Below, one piece after another: positions 6,581 through 14,273 of a stretch of DNA of 19,446 nucleotides. The DNA comes from Flavobacteriales bacterium UBA972 (lineage in GTDB: Bacteria > Bacteroidota > Bacteroidia > Flavobacteriales > Schleiferiaceae). The position numbers and the translations under genes are program-made. Every line of letters starts with the position of its first letter. Position 1 is the stretch's first letter. Where the stretch lies: NCBI GenBank assembly GCA_002292855.1, contig DBBY01000032.1, positions 1 to 19,446 on the forward strand, read 5' to 3'. The notes beneath the pieces were generated by a model. That model saw only the letters and a program-made list of their open reading frames with translations, did not search any database and was not told the DNA's origin.

Positions 6581-7564
6581 ATGGCTACACTGATCCTATT
6601 CTCTATTATTTCGCTTTTGGTTGTGGTGCTTCTCGGCAAGGGAATTCGCATCGTGAAGCAGTCCGAAGCCATGCTCATCGAGCGCCTTGGCAAGTACCAC
6701 CGCACGCTGGAGTCGGGCATCAACATTGTTATTCCGGTTATTGATCGTCCGCGGCAAATTAACTGGCGCTACACCGAGACGGGGTTCAACGGCGAAATCA
6801 TCAGCGTTTTTAAGCTTCAGGACCGCATTGACTTGCGCGAGAACGTCTACGACTTCCCCAAGCAAAACGTTATTACCCGCGACAACGTGGTCACTGAGAT
6901 CAACGCCCTGATCTATTTTCAAATTATTGACCCGCTTAAGTCCGTTTATGAGATTGGCAACCTGCCAAACGCCATTGAGAAGCTCACCCAGACCACCCTG
7001 CGCAATGTGGTGGGAGAGATGGACCTTGACCAGTGCTTGAGCAGCCGCGACACCATTAATGCGAAGCTGCGCGCCATCCTTGACGATGCCACCAATAAGT
7101 GGGGCGTTAAGGTCAATCGAGTAGAGCTTCAAGATATCAATCCGCCCTTGGCAATTCGCGACGCCATGGAGAAGCAGATGCGCGCCGAGCGCACGCGTCG
7201 GGCTACCATTCTTGAGGCCGAGGGCGAGAAAGGCAGCCAAATTCTCACCGCAGAAGGCCAGCGCGAGTCAGACATTCAGCGCGCAGAAGGCCAAAAGCAG
7301 TCGGCCATTCTCGAGGCCGAAGGCCAGGCGCAGGCAAGGATTAGGGTTGCTCAGGCAGAGGCCGAAGCCATCAGGCTGGTTTCTGAGGCGGTCAAGGGCT
7401 ACGCGGGCGACCCCGTTCAGTACCTTATTGCTCAGCGCTACCTCGAAACACTCAGTGAGATGACCTCGGGCACCGGAACAAAGACGGTGTTTCTTCCCTT
7501 TGAGGCCACCGGAGTGCTCAGCAGTTTGGGCGGCATCAAAGAGCTGCTTAAGAGTCAGGATTAA
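6581..7564 (+). CDS. SPFH/band-7 (stomatin-like, QmcA-type) membrane protein
   Basis: SPFH proteins form oligomeric membrane-anchored assemblies tied to membrane microdomains and protease or membrane-stress control. The 327-residue product has one N-terminal membrane segment (about 2-20), then the SPFH domain (about 20-190) with typical stretches such as SEAMLIERLGKYHRTLESG and RDNVVTEINALIYFQI. A long Ala/Glu-rich coiled coil follows (about 195-270), built on recurring EAEGE/AEGQ units, and then a C-terminal tail. Length and order match the QmcA/stomatin group. NfeD-type proteins are the usual genetic partner. Here the NfeD gene is the second gene downstream, with an MFS gene in between. The ATG start is supported by a promoter box 4 nt upstream. 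The cellular role is inferred from the family. Confidence 0.88.
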   Translation: MATLILFSIISLLVVVLLGKGIRIVKQSEAMLIERLGKYHRTLESGINIVIPVIDRPRQINWRYTETGFNGEIISVFKLQDRIDLRENVYDFPKQNVITRDNVVTEINALIYFQIIDPLKSVYEIGNLPNAIEKLTQTTLRNVVGEMDLDQCLSSRDTINAKLRAILDDATNKWGVKVNRVELQDINPPLAIRDAMEKQMRAERTRRATILEAEGEKGSQILTAEGQRESDIQRAEGQKQSAILEAEGQAQARIRVAQAEAEAIRLVSEAVKGYAGDPVQYLIAQRYLETLSEMTSGTGTKTVFLPFEATGVLSSLGGIKELLKSQD

Positions 7565-7581
7565 TCCCATAATTGCATCCC

Positions 7582-8799
7582 ATGGCCGGTTCAGCACGCC
7601 CCGCCGCGGTGGGTTTTATTTTTGTTACACTTCTGCTCGACATTACGGGCCTGGGCATCATTATACCGGTGTTGCCCCAGCTTATTCAGGAGCTAACGGG
7701 TTCTGACGTTTCGCAGGCCGCGCGCTACGGAGGCTGGCTCCTTTTTGCCTACGCATTTTTTCAGTTTCTTTTTGCTCCGCTGGTCGGTGCCCTAAGCGAC
7801 CGCTACGGCCGCCGCCCGGTGCTGCTTTTGTCGCTCTTGGGCTTTGGCCTGGACTACATCGTGCTCGCCCTGGCGCCTACGCTTGCCTGGCTCTTTATCG
7901 CTCGCGTGGTTTCTGGCATTTTTGGAGCGAGTTTTTCGACGGGCTTTGCCTACATCGCCGACGTTTCGCCCCCAGAGAAGCGCGCGCAAAACTTTGGTTT
8001 AGTGGGGGCTGCCTTTGGCCTCGGCTTTATTATTGGTCCCGTTTCGGGCGGACTTTTGGGCGAATTTGGGCCGCGGGTTCCGTTTTTTGTAGCGGCTGCT
8101 CTGTCGCTGCTCAATATGGCCTACGGGTATTTTGTGCTGCCGGAGTCCCTGCCGGTCGAGCGCCGTCGGGCCTTTGAATGGAAGCGCGCAAACCCCATTG
8201 GCGCCCTGGTTGCGCTGCGCCGCTACCCCCAGGTTCTTGGGTTAATCGGTTCCCTCGTGTTCTTATACATTGCCAGCCACGCCGTTCAGGGCACCTGGTC
8301 CTACTTTGTGATTGAAAAGTTTGCCTGGTCTCCCAAAGACATTGGGCTTTCGCTGGGCGTCGTCGGCATTTTGAGCGCATTGGTTCAGGGATTCTTGATT
8401 CGCAAGGCGATTCCGGCGCTCGGAGCTTGGCGCACCTTGATTTTTGGTATGGTCTGCAACGTTGTGGGCCTAATTCTCTTTGCCCTGGTTCAGCAGCAAT
8501 GGATGCTTTATGCCTTTTTAATTCCCTATGCCCTGGGCGGCCTCGCCGGCCCGGCCCTGCAGGGACTGCTGAGCAACAACGTTTCTGAGAGCGAGCAGGG
8601 CGAGCTTCAGGGGGCCATGAGCAGCATGATGAGCGCAACCAGTATTGTGGGTCCCGTGTTGATGACCAGCATTTTTGCGGCCTTCACCCAAGAGGGCACT
8701 GGATTGTACTTTCCGGGAGCGCCCTTTGTGGCGGGGGCCCTGCTAAGCGCGACTTCTTTGGTGCTTATCTTAGGACAATACCGCAAATCGAAGTTATGA
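7582..8799 (+). CDS. MFS exporter, TCR/Tet (drug:H+ antiporter) type
   Basis: This is a 12-helix major facilitator protein of the inner membrane related to TetA-type exporters; family members pump drugs or metabolites out in exchange for protons. The 405-residue product has the N-terminal signature DITGLGIIIPVLPQL in helix 1. It has MFS motif A as GALSDRYGRRPVLL between helices 2 and 3 (about residues 69-82), and motif-C-like glycines in helix 5 (GLGFIIGPVSGGLLG). I chose the ATG at 7582; a TTG three codons earlier is in frame. It begins 17 bp after the SPFH stop and overlaps the NfeD gene by 4 nt (ATGA), so the three are likely one operon. Bacteroidetes often carry such genes in the chromosome without tetracycline resistance; the substrate cannot be read from the sequence. 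Confidence 0.85.
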   Translation: MAGSARPAAVGFIFVTLLLDITGLGIIIPVLPQLIQELTGSDVSQAARYGGWLLFAYAFFQFLFAPLVGALSDRYGRRPVLLLSLLGFGLDYIVLALAPTLAWLFIARVVSGIFGASFSTGFAYIADVSPPEKRAQNFGLVGAAFGLGFIIGPVSGGLLGEFGPRVPFFVAAALSLLNMAYGYFVLPESLPVERRRAFEWKRANPIGALVALRRYPQVLGLIGSLVFLYIASHAVQGTWSYFVIEKFAWSPKDIGLSLGVVGILSALVQGFLIRKAIPALGAWRTLIFGMVCNVVGLILFALVQQQWMLYAFLIPYALGGLAGPALQGLLSNNVSESEQGELQGAMSSMMSATSIVGPVLMTSIFAAFTQEGTGLYFPGAPFVAGALLSATSLVLILGQYRKSKL

Positions 8800-9212
8800 A
8801 CTGGACTACTTGGCTTATTGCCGCCGCTGCTTTGCTTCTGGTGGAGATGTTTACTCCCGGATTTTTGCTGGCCTGCCTCGCGGTGGGTGCTGTAGGCGCG
8901 GCCGCGGCCGCGGCCTTGGGCTGGTCCATTGAACTGCAGTTATCGCTTTTTTCGGCCTTTAGTGTGCTTTCGCTTTGGCTGCTTCGTCCGCTGCTGCGCA
9001 CTTGGTTTGCAGCCAACGGAGCCAAGACCAACCATGACGCGCTGATTGGCGCAGTCGGCCGCGTGGAGTCTGACGTGAAGGCGGGCCAGCGAGGCTACGT
9101 CAAAATCGACGGCGACAGCTGGGCTTTTGAAGCCGAGCGCGACTATGCCACCAACGACAAGGTGCGCATCTGCGGCCGCGAGGGCGTTGTAGTACAGGTA
9201 GTCGAAGCCTAA
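8796..9212 (+). CDS. NfeD-like membrane protein
   Basis: NfeD proteins pair with SPFH/stomatin proteins in membrane complexes. This is a short NfeD1b-like form of 138 residues without a protease domain. It has a hydrophobic N-terminal region with two to three membrane segments (about 4-65), then a soluble OB-fold domain (about 75-138) containing ALIGAVGRVESDV, RGYVKIDGDSWAF and KVRICGREGVVVQV, all typical of NfeD C-termini. The second membrane segment includes an all-alanine stretch encoded by the tandem GCGGCC run at 8896-8915. The ATG overlaps the exporter stop as ATGA. The likely partner is the SPFH protein encoded 1.2 kb upstream, although the exporter gene lies between them. Confidence 0.85.
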   Translation: MNWTTWLIAAAALLLVEMFTPGFLLACLAVGAVGAAAAAALGWSIELQLSLFSAFSVLSLWLLRPLLRTWFAANGAKTNHDALIGAVGRVESDVKAGQRGYVKIDGDSWAFEAERDYATNDKVRICGREGVVVQVVEA

Positions 9213-9226
9213 AAACCAAGAGCTGG

Positions 9227-9244
9227 GCCCCGATTTCGAGGGGC
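9227..9244. terminator. Weak hairpin between convergent genes
   Basis: GCCCC (9227-9231) can pair with GGGGC (9240-9244) around an 8-nt loop in the 41-bp gap between the converging NfeD and sugar-transporter genes. The place suits a two-way terminator, but there is no T tract and the stem is only 5 bp. Confidence 0.25.
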
Positions 9245-9253
9245 GCAGACGAA

Positions 9254-10630
9254 CTATCCCCGCTTAGAGGGCAGAGCCAGCGACGACACGGCGCCGAGCA
9301 GCAGGCAGATTCCGGCCAAAACCATAGTGTTGATTATGGCGTCTCCCAAAAAGGTCTTGTAGGCCCAGTTGATTCCGCCCAATGCCGCAACTATTTGCGG
9401 AATCACAATAAACATGTTAAACAACCCCATGGTAATGCCCATCTTGGCCGGATTCACCTCGCTCGAAAGAATGGCGTAGGGCATCGACAAAATGCTGCCC
9501 CAGGCAATCCCCACCAAGGCAAACGAGGCGTTTAGAATGCCGTCGTTGGCCGCAGTAGCCTGCCCCATCAAAAGGAATCCGCAGCCGCCGGCAGCCAGAG
9601 AAAGCAGGTGGACCATGCGTCGGTTCAGCGCGCGCTTGGAGGCATAAATCGTAAGTAAAAAAGCAAAGGCCATGGAACTCAGGCCATACATGCCCATGGA
9701 CGAACCCACGGATGCCGCCGCGTTGTTGTAGGCCGCCTTCTCCGCCAGGTAGTTGACGGCGCCGTTTGCGGGCATGGCAGCCTGGTACACGTGCTCGGCC
9801 AAGGCAGGGCCGGCAAAATTCCACATGGTAAAAAAGGCAAACCAGCTAAAAAACTGCACCAGCCCGAGCTTCCACATGACCTTGGGCATGAACTTAAAGC
9901 TCGACGTGATCTCTCTAAAAGCACCCACTAATCCCGCAGTCTGCATTCGATGGGCGCGAAAAGCCTCCATGTCTTCGGGCGGATCCTCGGTGGTGGTAAA
10001 GACGGTCCACAGAATAGACGCCATAAAGACCATGGCGCCAATGGCAAAGGCCCAATGCACCGAGGGGGGGATTTCGCCCTGCGGCGCGGTAGTAGACACC
10101 CCCAAGGTGCTCATAAGCCAGGGCAAATTACTGGCAATCCACGTGCCGATTCCAATTATAAGTGTTTGAGCCACAAAGCCATAGGATCTCTGCTCGTCAG
10201 GCAGCTTGTCGGCCACCAAGGCCCTAAAGGGCTCCATAGAAATGTTGATGGACGCATCCAAAATCCACAAGAGCCCGGCCGCCATCCAAAGGGCCGACGA
10301 ATTCGGAATGAAAAAGAGGGCCAGGGTGCTCAGCACCGCTCCGAGCAAAAAATAGGGACGGCGACGCCCAAACCGCGGACTCCAAGTGCGGTCAGAGAGG
10401 TAGCCAATGATGGGCTGCACCAGCAAGCCCGTCAGGGGTGCGGCAATCCACAGGCCCGGCAATTCGTCTTTGCTGGCTCCGAGATTTTGAAAGATGGACG
10501 ACATGAATCCACCCTGCAGGGCAAAGCCAAACTGTATGCCCAAGAAACCAAAACTCATGTTCCATATCTGCCAAAAGCGAAGGGGTGCTTTTGCCTTGGA
10601 TGCCGGTGCCGAAGCTTGATTATTTGCCAT
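9254..10630 (-). CDS. MFS sugar (maltose/disaccharide:cation) symporter
   Basis: This is an inner-membrane sugar importer of the kind found in flavobacterial maltose loci (GPH/SLC45-like MFS transporters). The 458-residue, 12-helix protein begins after a short polar leader with LRFWQIWNMSFGFLGIQFGF, characteristic of this group. It carries the motif-A-like loop GYLSDRTWSPRFGRRRPYF (about 78-96) and ASINISMEPFRALVADKLP (about 127-145). The ATG at 10630 is chosen because a longer frame would run back into the regulator gene. The gene starts 4 nt after the Nudix-type regulator stop, so the two form an operon divergent from pfkA-to-amylase. Context favours maltose or short maltodextrin; other glucosides are possible. 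Confidence 0.85.
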   Translation of the reverse strand: MANNQASAPASKAKAPLRFWQIWNMSFGFLGIQFGFALQGGFMSSIFQNLGASKDELPGLWIAAPLTGLLVQPIIGYLSDRTWSPRFGRRRPYFLLGAVLSTLALFFIPNSSALWMAAGLLWILDASINISMEPFRALVADKLPDEQRSYGFVAQTLIIGIGTWIASNLPWLMSTLGVSTTAPQGEIPPSVHWAFAIGAMVFMASILWTVFTTTEDPPEDMEAFRAHRMQTAGLVGAFREITSSFKFMPKVMWKLGLVQFFSWFAFFTMWNFAGPALAEHVYQAAMPANGAVNYLAEKAAYNNAAASVGSSMGMYGLSSMAFAFLLTIYASKRALNRRMVHLLSLAAGGCGFLLMGQATAANDGILNASFALVGIAWGSILSMPYAILSSEVNPAKMGITMGLFNMFIVIPQIVAALGGINWAYKTFLGDAIINTMVLAGICLLLGAVSSLALPSKRG

Positions 10631-10634
10631 GTTT

Positions 10635-11321
10635 TTAGGAATCAGTGCGCTCGGAATTGCGCTGGTACAGTTGTGCCGGTTTGTGAACCACACCGGTTTG
10701 CTTCTCGTCCAGAGGAAGAACCCACTGGTCGTTCAGGGCCTTTTTGCGAAAGTTGCGCTTGTCAAAACTCGCGTTTAAAATAGCCTCATAGACCGCTTGC
10801 ATCTGGCTGAGCGTGAATTTATGAGGCAGCAATTCAAAGCCAACGCGCAGTTCGCTCAGCTCGCGCCTCAGGGTCTGCAGGGCCTGCTTAAAAATCGCAT
10901 TGTGATCGAATGCAAGCTGCGGAATATCGTAGGCATCGTGCCAAAAAACCCGGGCCGCAAAACTCGAGGCCGAAAGGTTAAAGTCCGTCATCTTCACGAG
11001 CGCAAAATAGGCCACCGTAATGACTCGGGCGGTCGGGTCCTTACGCACGTGGGTCAGCCACGGAAGGTCCTTAGGGTCCTTGACGCGGCCGGGGTCGCCA
11101 AAGGTTCCGCACTGCTGCAAATAAAGACCGCTGAGGCTGGTTAGTTCCCGAAGCACACGGGCTGCGGCCTCGTCGAGGTTCTCGTCGTCCTCGAGGTGGT
11201 CGCCCGGCAGGGCCAAGCGGCAAACCTGACCAAAGTCCTCTTGCTCAATGAGCAGCACGTTGAGTTTTTGGCCATCAAAACCAAAAACAGCGCAGTCTAC
11301 CGAAACATTGGGGTTTTGCAT
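10635..11321 (-). CDS. Nudix-fold transcriptional regulator (NrtR/AraR-like)
   Basis: NrtR-type regulators join a Nudix-like ligand-binding domain to a C-terminal winged helix and control NAD or sugar metabolism; the Bacteroides AraR belongs here. The 228-residue product has a Nudix-like domain (about 1-140) starting VSVDCAVFGFDGQKLNVLLI, and a C-terminal winged-helix region (about 150-228) with LPHKFTLSQMQAVYEAIL and DKRNFRKKAL, typical of this group. The Nudix box (about residues 40-66) is degenerate: RE is replaced by RV and the EE pair by EL, so hydrolysis is unlikely and effector sensing more likely. I chose the ATG at 11321, which has an exact -7 box (TACATTTG) 6 nt upstream; a longer frame would cross the promoter region. 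It is divergent from pfkA and lies 4 nt upstream of the sugar symporter. The effector is unknown; maltose-derived sugar phosphates are a guess from context. Confidence 0.83.
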   Translation of the reverse strand: MQNPNVSVDCAVFGFDGQKLNVLLIEQEDFGQVCRLALPGDHLEDDENLDEAAARVLRELTSLSGLYLQQCGTFGDPGRVKDPKDLPWLTHVRKDPTARVITVAYFALVKMTDFNLSASSFAARVFWHDAYDIPQLAFDHNAIFKQALQTLRRELSELRVGFELLPHKFTLSQMQAVYEAILNASFDKRNFRKKALNDQWVLPLDEKQTGVVHKPAQLYQRNSERTDS

Positions 11322-11394
11322 AGGCCACAAATGTACTTCGGACACTAACGTGCCCGTCACTTTGCCTAGGGCGAGCACTATCTTCGTAAAACCT
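11322..11394. promoter_or_regulatory. Divergent promoter region between the regulator gene and pfkA
   Basis: This 73-bp gap holds TACATTTG on the minus strand (11328-11335), an exact TAnnTTTG match 6 nt before the regulator ATG. On the plus strand TATCTTCG (11379-11386) lies 8 nt before the pfkA ATG. The 43 bp between the boxes would be the natural place for an operator of the Nudix-type regulator. I could not make out a convincing palindrome; CACTAACGTG at 11343-11352 is only partly symmetric. Confidence 0.55.
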
Positions 11395-12366
11395 ATGAAA
11401 CGCATTGCCGTACTGACCTCTGGAGGAGATGCGCCCGGCATGAATGCCGCCATTCGCGCAGTGGTTCGCGCCTCTAGTTTCTATGGCCTAGAATGCCTGG
11501 GGGTGTATCGCGGCTACGACGGCCTTATCGAGGCGGACTTTATTCCGCTTGACAGCAAAAGCGTGCGCAACATTCTTTCTCAAGGCGGAACCATGCTGAA
11601 ATCCGCCCGAAGCCATGCCTTTCGCAGCCCTGAAGGCCGCGCCGAAGCCGCCGCCAACCTGCGTGCACAGGGCATCGAAGGCCTCGTGGTGATTGGCGGA
11701 GACGGAACCTTCACCGGCGCCCACAAACTTTTTGAGGAACACCAGATTCCCGTGGTCGGAGTTCCGGGAACCATCGACAACGACTTGTTTGGCACCGACT
11801 ACACCATTGGCTACGACACGGCCAGCAACACCGTCGTGCAAAGCATTGACAAAATTCGCGACACGGCAAACAGCCACAACCGCCTCTTTCTGGTGGAGGT
11901 CATGGGCCGCGACGCGGGCTTTATCGCCCTGAGCTCCGGTCTTGCAACCGGCGCAATCAGCATCATTCTGCCCGAGCGCAGCACTACCATTGACGAGCTC
12001 TTTGCGGCCATCGACCTGGGAGCGGAACGCAAAAAGACCAGCAACATCGTGGTGGTGGCCGAGGGCAACCGGCTGGGAACGCCTTTTGAATTGGCCGACG
12101 CGCTCCAAAAGCACAACGCCAACCTCGACGTCAAAGTCACTATTCTAGGGCACATTCAGCGTGGCGGATCGCCCAGCATGCTCGACCGCGTCAATGCCAG
12201 TCGGCTTGGGGTTTCTGCCGTAGAGGCCCTGCTCAACGGGAAGCACGACGTAATGGTCGGCATTGTCAACGGCCAACTTACCCATACCCACCTGCCCATG
12301 GCAATCCTGAACAAGGCAGCGCTCGACGAAGATTTGATTCGCATTGCACGAATCCTTTCGATTTAA
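11395..12366 (+). CDS. pfkA: ATP-dependent 6-phosphofructokinase
   Basis: PfkA phosphorylates fructose-6-phosphate to fructose-1,6-bisphosphate, the committing step of glycolysis. The 323-residue product starts with the conserved IAVLTSGGDAPGMNAAIRA. It has GGDGT at 101-105, with Gly104 marking the ATP-using type (an Asp there marks pyrophosphate use), and PGTIDND at 124-130 containing the catalytic Asp128. The MGRDAGFIA block follows. Length is normal for bacterial PfkA. The ATG at 11395 gives the conserved start and has a TATCTTCG box 8 nt upstream; a longer open frame runs back through the divergent regulator gene and is not credible. gap follows after 28 bp. Placement beside maltose genes suggests shared induction by sugar. 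Confidence 0.96.
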   Translation: MKRIAVLTSGGDAPGMNAAIRAVVRASSFYGLECLGVYRGYDGLIEADFIPLDSKSVRNILSQGGTMLKSARSHAFRSPEGRAEAAANLRAQGIEGLVVIGGDGTFTGAHKLFEEHQIPVVGVPGTIDNDLFGTDYTIGYDTASNTVVQSIDKIRDTANSHNRLFLVEVMGRDAGFIALSSGLATGAISIILPERSTTIDELFAAIDLGAERKKTSNIVVVAEGNRLGTPFELADALQKHNANLDVKVTILGHIQRGGSPSMLDRVNASRLGVSAVEALLNGKHDVMVGIVNGQLTHTHLPMAILNKAALDEDLIRIARILSI

Positions 12367-12378
12367 CTTTTTATATCC

Positions 12379-12386
12379 GATTTTTG
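12379..12386 (+). promoter_or_regulatory. Possible internal -7 box before gap
   Basis: GATTTTTG differs from TAnnTTTG only at its first base and lies 8 nt before the gap ATG, in the 28-bp spacer after pfkA. It may supply extra gap transcription. No clear -33 element is seen. Confidence 0.3.
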
Positions 12387-12394
12387 CAGCCATT

Positions 12395-13393
12395 ATGAAA
12401 AGAATAGCCATCAACGGTTTTGGACGCATCGGCCGCCTGACCTTTCGCAACCTCATGGAGCGCGCCAACGTCGAAATCGTCGCCATCAACGACCTGACCG
12501 ACACCGCGACCCTCGCCCACCTGCTCAAGTACGACTCTGCCCACGGCGGATTCCCGGGCACCGTCAGCCACGGACCAGACAGCCTCATTGTCAACGGCAA
12601 ATCAATTCGTGTAACGGCTATTAAGAATCCGGCGGAACTTCCCTGGGGAGAGATTGGCGTTGACCTGGTGGTTGAATCCACCGGTATATTCACCAGCAAG
12701 GAGCAGCTCGAGCTGCACCTGCAGGCAGGCGCCAAAAAAGTGGGCCTTAGTGCTCCCGCCAAAGGCGACGACGTCAAGACCGTGGTGCTTGGGGTTAACG
12801 AGGGCGTTCTTGGCGCAGACGATCATGTCTTTAGCAATGCGTCCTGCACCACCAACTGCCTGGCCCCAATGATGAAGGTCCTCAACGACCATTTTGGAGT
12901 GGTCAAGGGCTACATGCTGACGGTGCACGCCTACACCAGCGACCAAAGCCTTCAAGACGCTCCCCACCGCGACCTTCGTCGCGCACGCGCTGCGGCAGTG
13001 AGCATGATTCCAACCACTACCGGAGCCGCCAAGGCCGTGGGACTGGTACTCCCCGAGCTCAAGGGCAAGCTAGACGGCTACGCCATGCGCGTCCCCACGC
13101 TCACGGGCTCGGCAACCGACGTTACCCTAGAACTTTCGCGCTCCGCCACGGCCGCTGAAATCAATGCCGCCATGAAGGCCGCCGCAGAGGGTCCGCTCAA
13201 GGGCATTTTGCAGTACACCGAAGACCCCATTGTTTCGGCCGACATCGTGGGCAACAAGCACTCCTGCATCTTTGACGCAGGAATTACCTCTGCCAACGGC
13301 AACCTGGTGAAAATTTTGGGCTGGTACGACAACGAAGCCGGTTATTCTGCGCGCATGGCCGACATGGCTGAGCGCTTTGCCGCTCAATCCTAG
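12395..13393 (+). CDS. gap: Glyceraldehyde-3-phosphate dehydrogenase, type I
   Basis: GAPDH converts glyceraldehyde-3-phosphate to 1,3-bisphosphoglycerate with reduction of NAD. The 332-residue product has the N-terminal dinucleotide-binding motif INGFGRIGR (about 6-14) and the segment NDLTD (32-36), whose acidic residue favours NAD over NADP. The catalytic signature SNASCTTNC has Cys151, and the C-terminal WYDNEAGYS is present. Length and all key blocks are standard for glycolytic type I GAPDH. The ATG at 12395 follows pfkA by 28 bp, and the sugar-kinase gene starts 4 nt after its stop, so the genes look like one transcript. Confidence 0.97.
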   Translation: MKRIAINGFGRIGRLTFRNLMERANVEIVAINDLTDTATLAHLLKYDSAHGGFPGTVSHGPDSLIVNGKSIRVTAIKNPAELPWGEIGVDLVVESTGIFTSKEQLELHLQAGAKKVGLSAPAKGDDVKTVVLGVNEGVLGADDHVFSNASCTTNCLAPMMKVLNDHFGVVKGYMLTVHAYTSDQSLQDAPHRDLRRARAAAVSMIPTTTGAAKAVGLVLPELKGKLDGYAMRVPTLTGSATDVTLELSRSATAAEINAAMKAAAEGPLKGILQYTEDPIVSADIVGNKHSCIFDAGITSANGNLVKILGWYDNEAGYSARMADMAERFAAQS

Positions 13394-13397
13394 TACC

Positions 13398-14273
13398 ATG
13401 GTTTTTATCGTTGAAAGCGGGTCTACCAAGGCCGATTGGATTCTTCTTGCCGACTCCGGCACCGAGGTCGGACGCTGGTCGGTCAAGGGCCTTAACCCCT
13501 ACTTTCACGATGCCGATGAGGTAGAGCGCACCCTGAGGGCCGAAGATGCCGTCATGAGCAAGGCGCCCATGGTCACCAAAGTATTCTTTTATGGAGCGGG
13601 CTGCTCGTCGGAATCCTTGAACGCCCGTATTGCAGAGGGCCTTGAGCGCGTATTCCCCGACGCCGAAGTGTCTGTGGAGCACGACCTGCTCGCGGCCGCA
13701 TACGCCACCTACTTTGGCGAGCCGCACATCGCCTGCATTTTAGGTACGGGATCCAACTCCTGCTACTTCAACGGCAGCACCGTGCGCGAGGAAGTTCCGG
13801 CCCTTGCCTATGTCTTGGGCGACGAAGGCTCCGCCAGCTACATCGGCAAGCGCTTGGTGCGCGACTTTATGTACAAGCGCCTCCCGACCGACCTGCATGC
13901 TGCCTTTGTGGCGGCCTATGGCGTTACCAAGAGCGAAATCCTGCACTCGGTCTACAACGAGCCCAACGCCAACGTCTACCTGGCCAACTACGCGCGGTTT
14001 GCAGGAGACCATGCCGAGCACCCCTACATTCAAGAAATAGTCTTCGAGGGATTCAAGGCATTTATTGAGTTTCATGTGCTCTGCTTTGCCGAAGCCCGCC
14101 AGGGTGCGCAAGTGAACTTTGTGGGCTCGGTCGCCAAGGCCTTTGAGCAGCTTCTTCAAAAAGCCTGCGCCGAGTCAGGAGTGCGCTACGGCCGCACGCA
14201 AGCAAAACCCGTCAACCGGCTGGTGGAGTACCACGTTGACGTCCTTAAGGTACTCGAGCCCGAAGTCCGGTGA
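13398..14273 (+). CDS. BadF/BadG-type (N-acetylglucosamine kinase-like) sugar kinase
   Basis: This is an ASKHA-fold ATPase of the BadF/BadG/BcrA/BcrD group; its Bacteroidetes members are usually annotated as N-acetylglucosamine kinases. The 291-residue product has the first phosphate loop VESGSTKADW (Gly8-Lys11), a probable catalytic Asp96 in VEHDLLAAA, the second phosphate loop GTGSN (116-120) and GDEGSAS (141-147) around the sugar site. A BadF/BadG enzyme-activase cysteine cluster is absent, which argues for a kinase. It lies 4 nt after gap and overlaps beta-phosphoglucomutase by 4 nt (GTGA). A kinase for the free glucose released by maltose phosphorylase is needed and no other is visible here, so glucose is a plausible substrate, but that is inference. 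Confidence 0.82.
   Translation: MVFIVESGSTKADWILLADSGTEVGRWSVKGLNPYFHDADEVERTLRAEDAVMSKAPMVTKVFFYGAGCSSESLNARIAEGLERVFPDAEVSVEHDLLAAAYATYFGEPHIACILGTGSNSCYFNGSTVREEVPALAYVLGDEGSASYIGKRLVRDFMYKRLPTDLHAAFVAAYGVTKSEILHSVYNEPNANVYLANYARFAGDHAEHPYIQEIVFEGFKAFIEFHVLCFAEARQGAQVNFVGSVAKAFEQLLQKACAESGVRYGRTQAKPVNRLVEYHVDVLKVLEPEVR

Noticed and set aside
7582..8799. Acquired tetracycline resistance gene
   Set aside because: It is related to the TCR/Tet family but is embedded in a tightly overlapping operon with composition like its neighbours and no mobile element; many Bacteroidetes have such chromosomal exporters.
8896..8915. GCGGCC tandem run (overlapping NotI sites) as a repeat or recombination site
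   Set aside because: It is in frame and encodes an alanine stretch in an NfeD membrane segment; simple codon repetition explains it.
11248..11394. N-terminal extension of pfkA by 49 codons
   Set aside because: The extension overlaps the divergent regulator gene and both promoter boxes, and PfkA proteins start at MKRIAVLTSGG.
11322..11453. N-terminal extension of the Nudix regulator by 44 codons
   Set aside because: It would cover its own exact -7 box and enter pfkA; the family start matches the Met at 11321.
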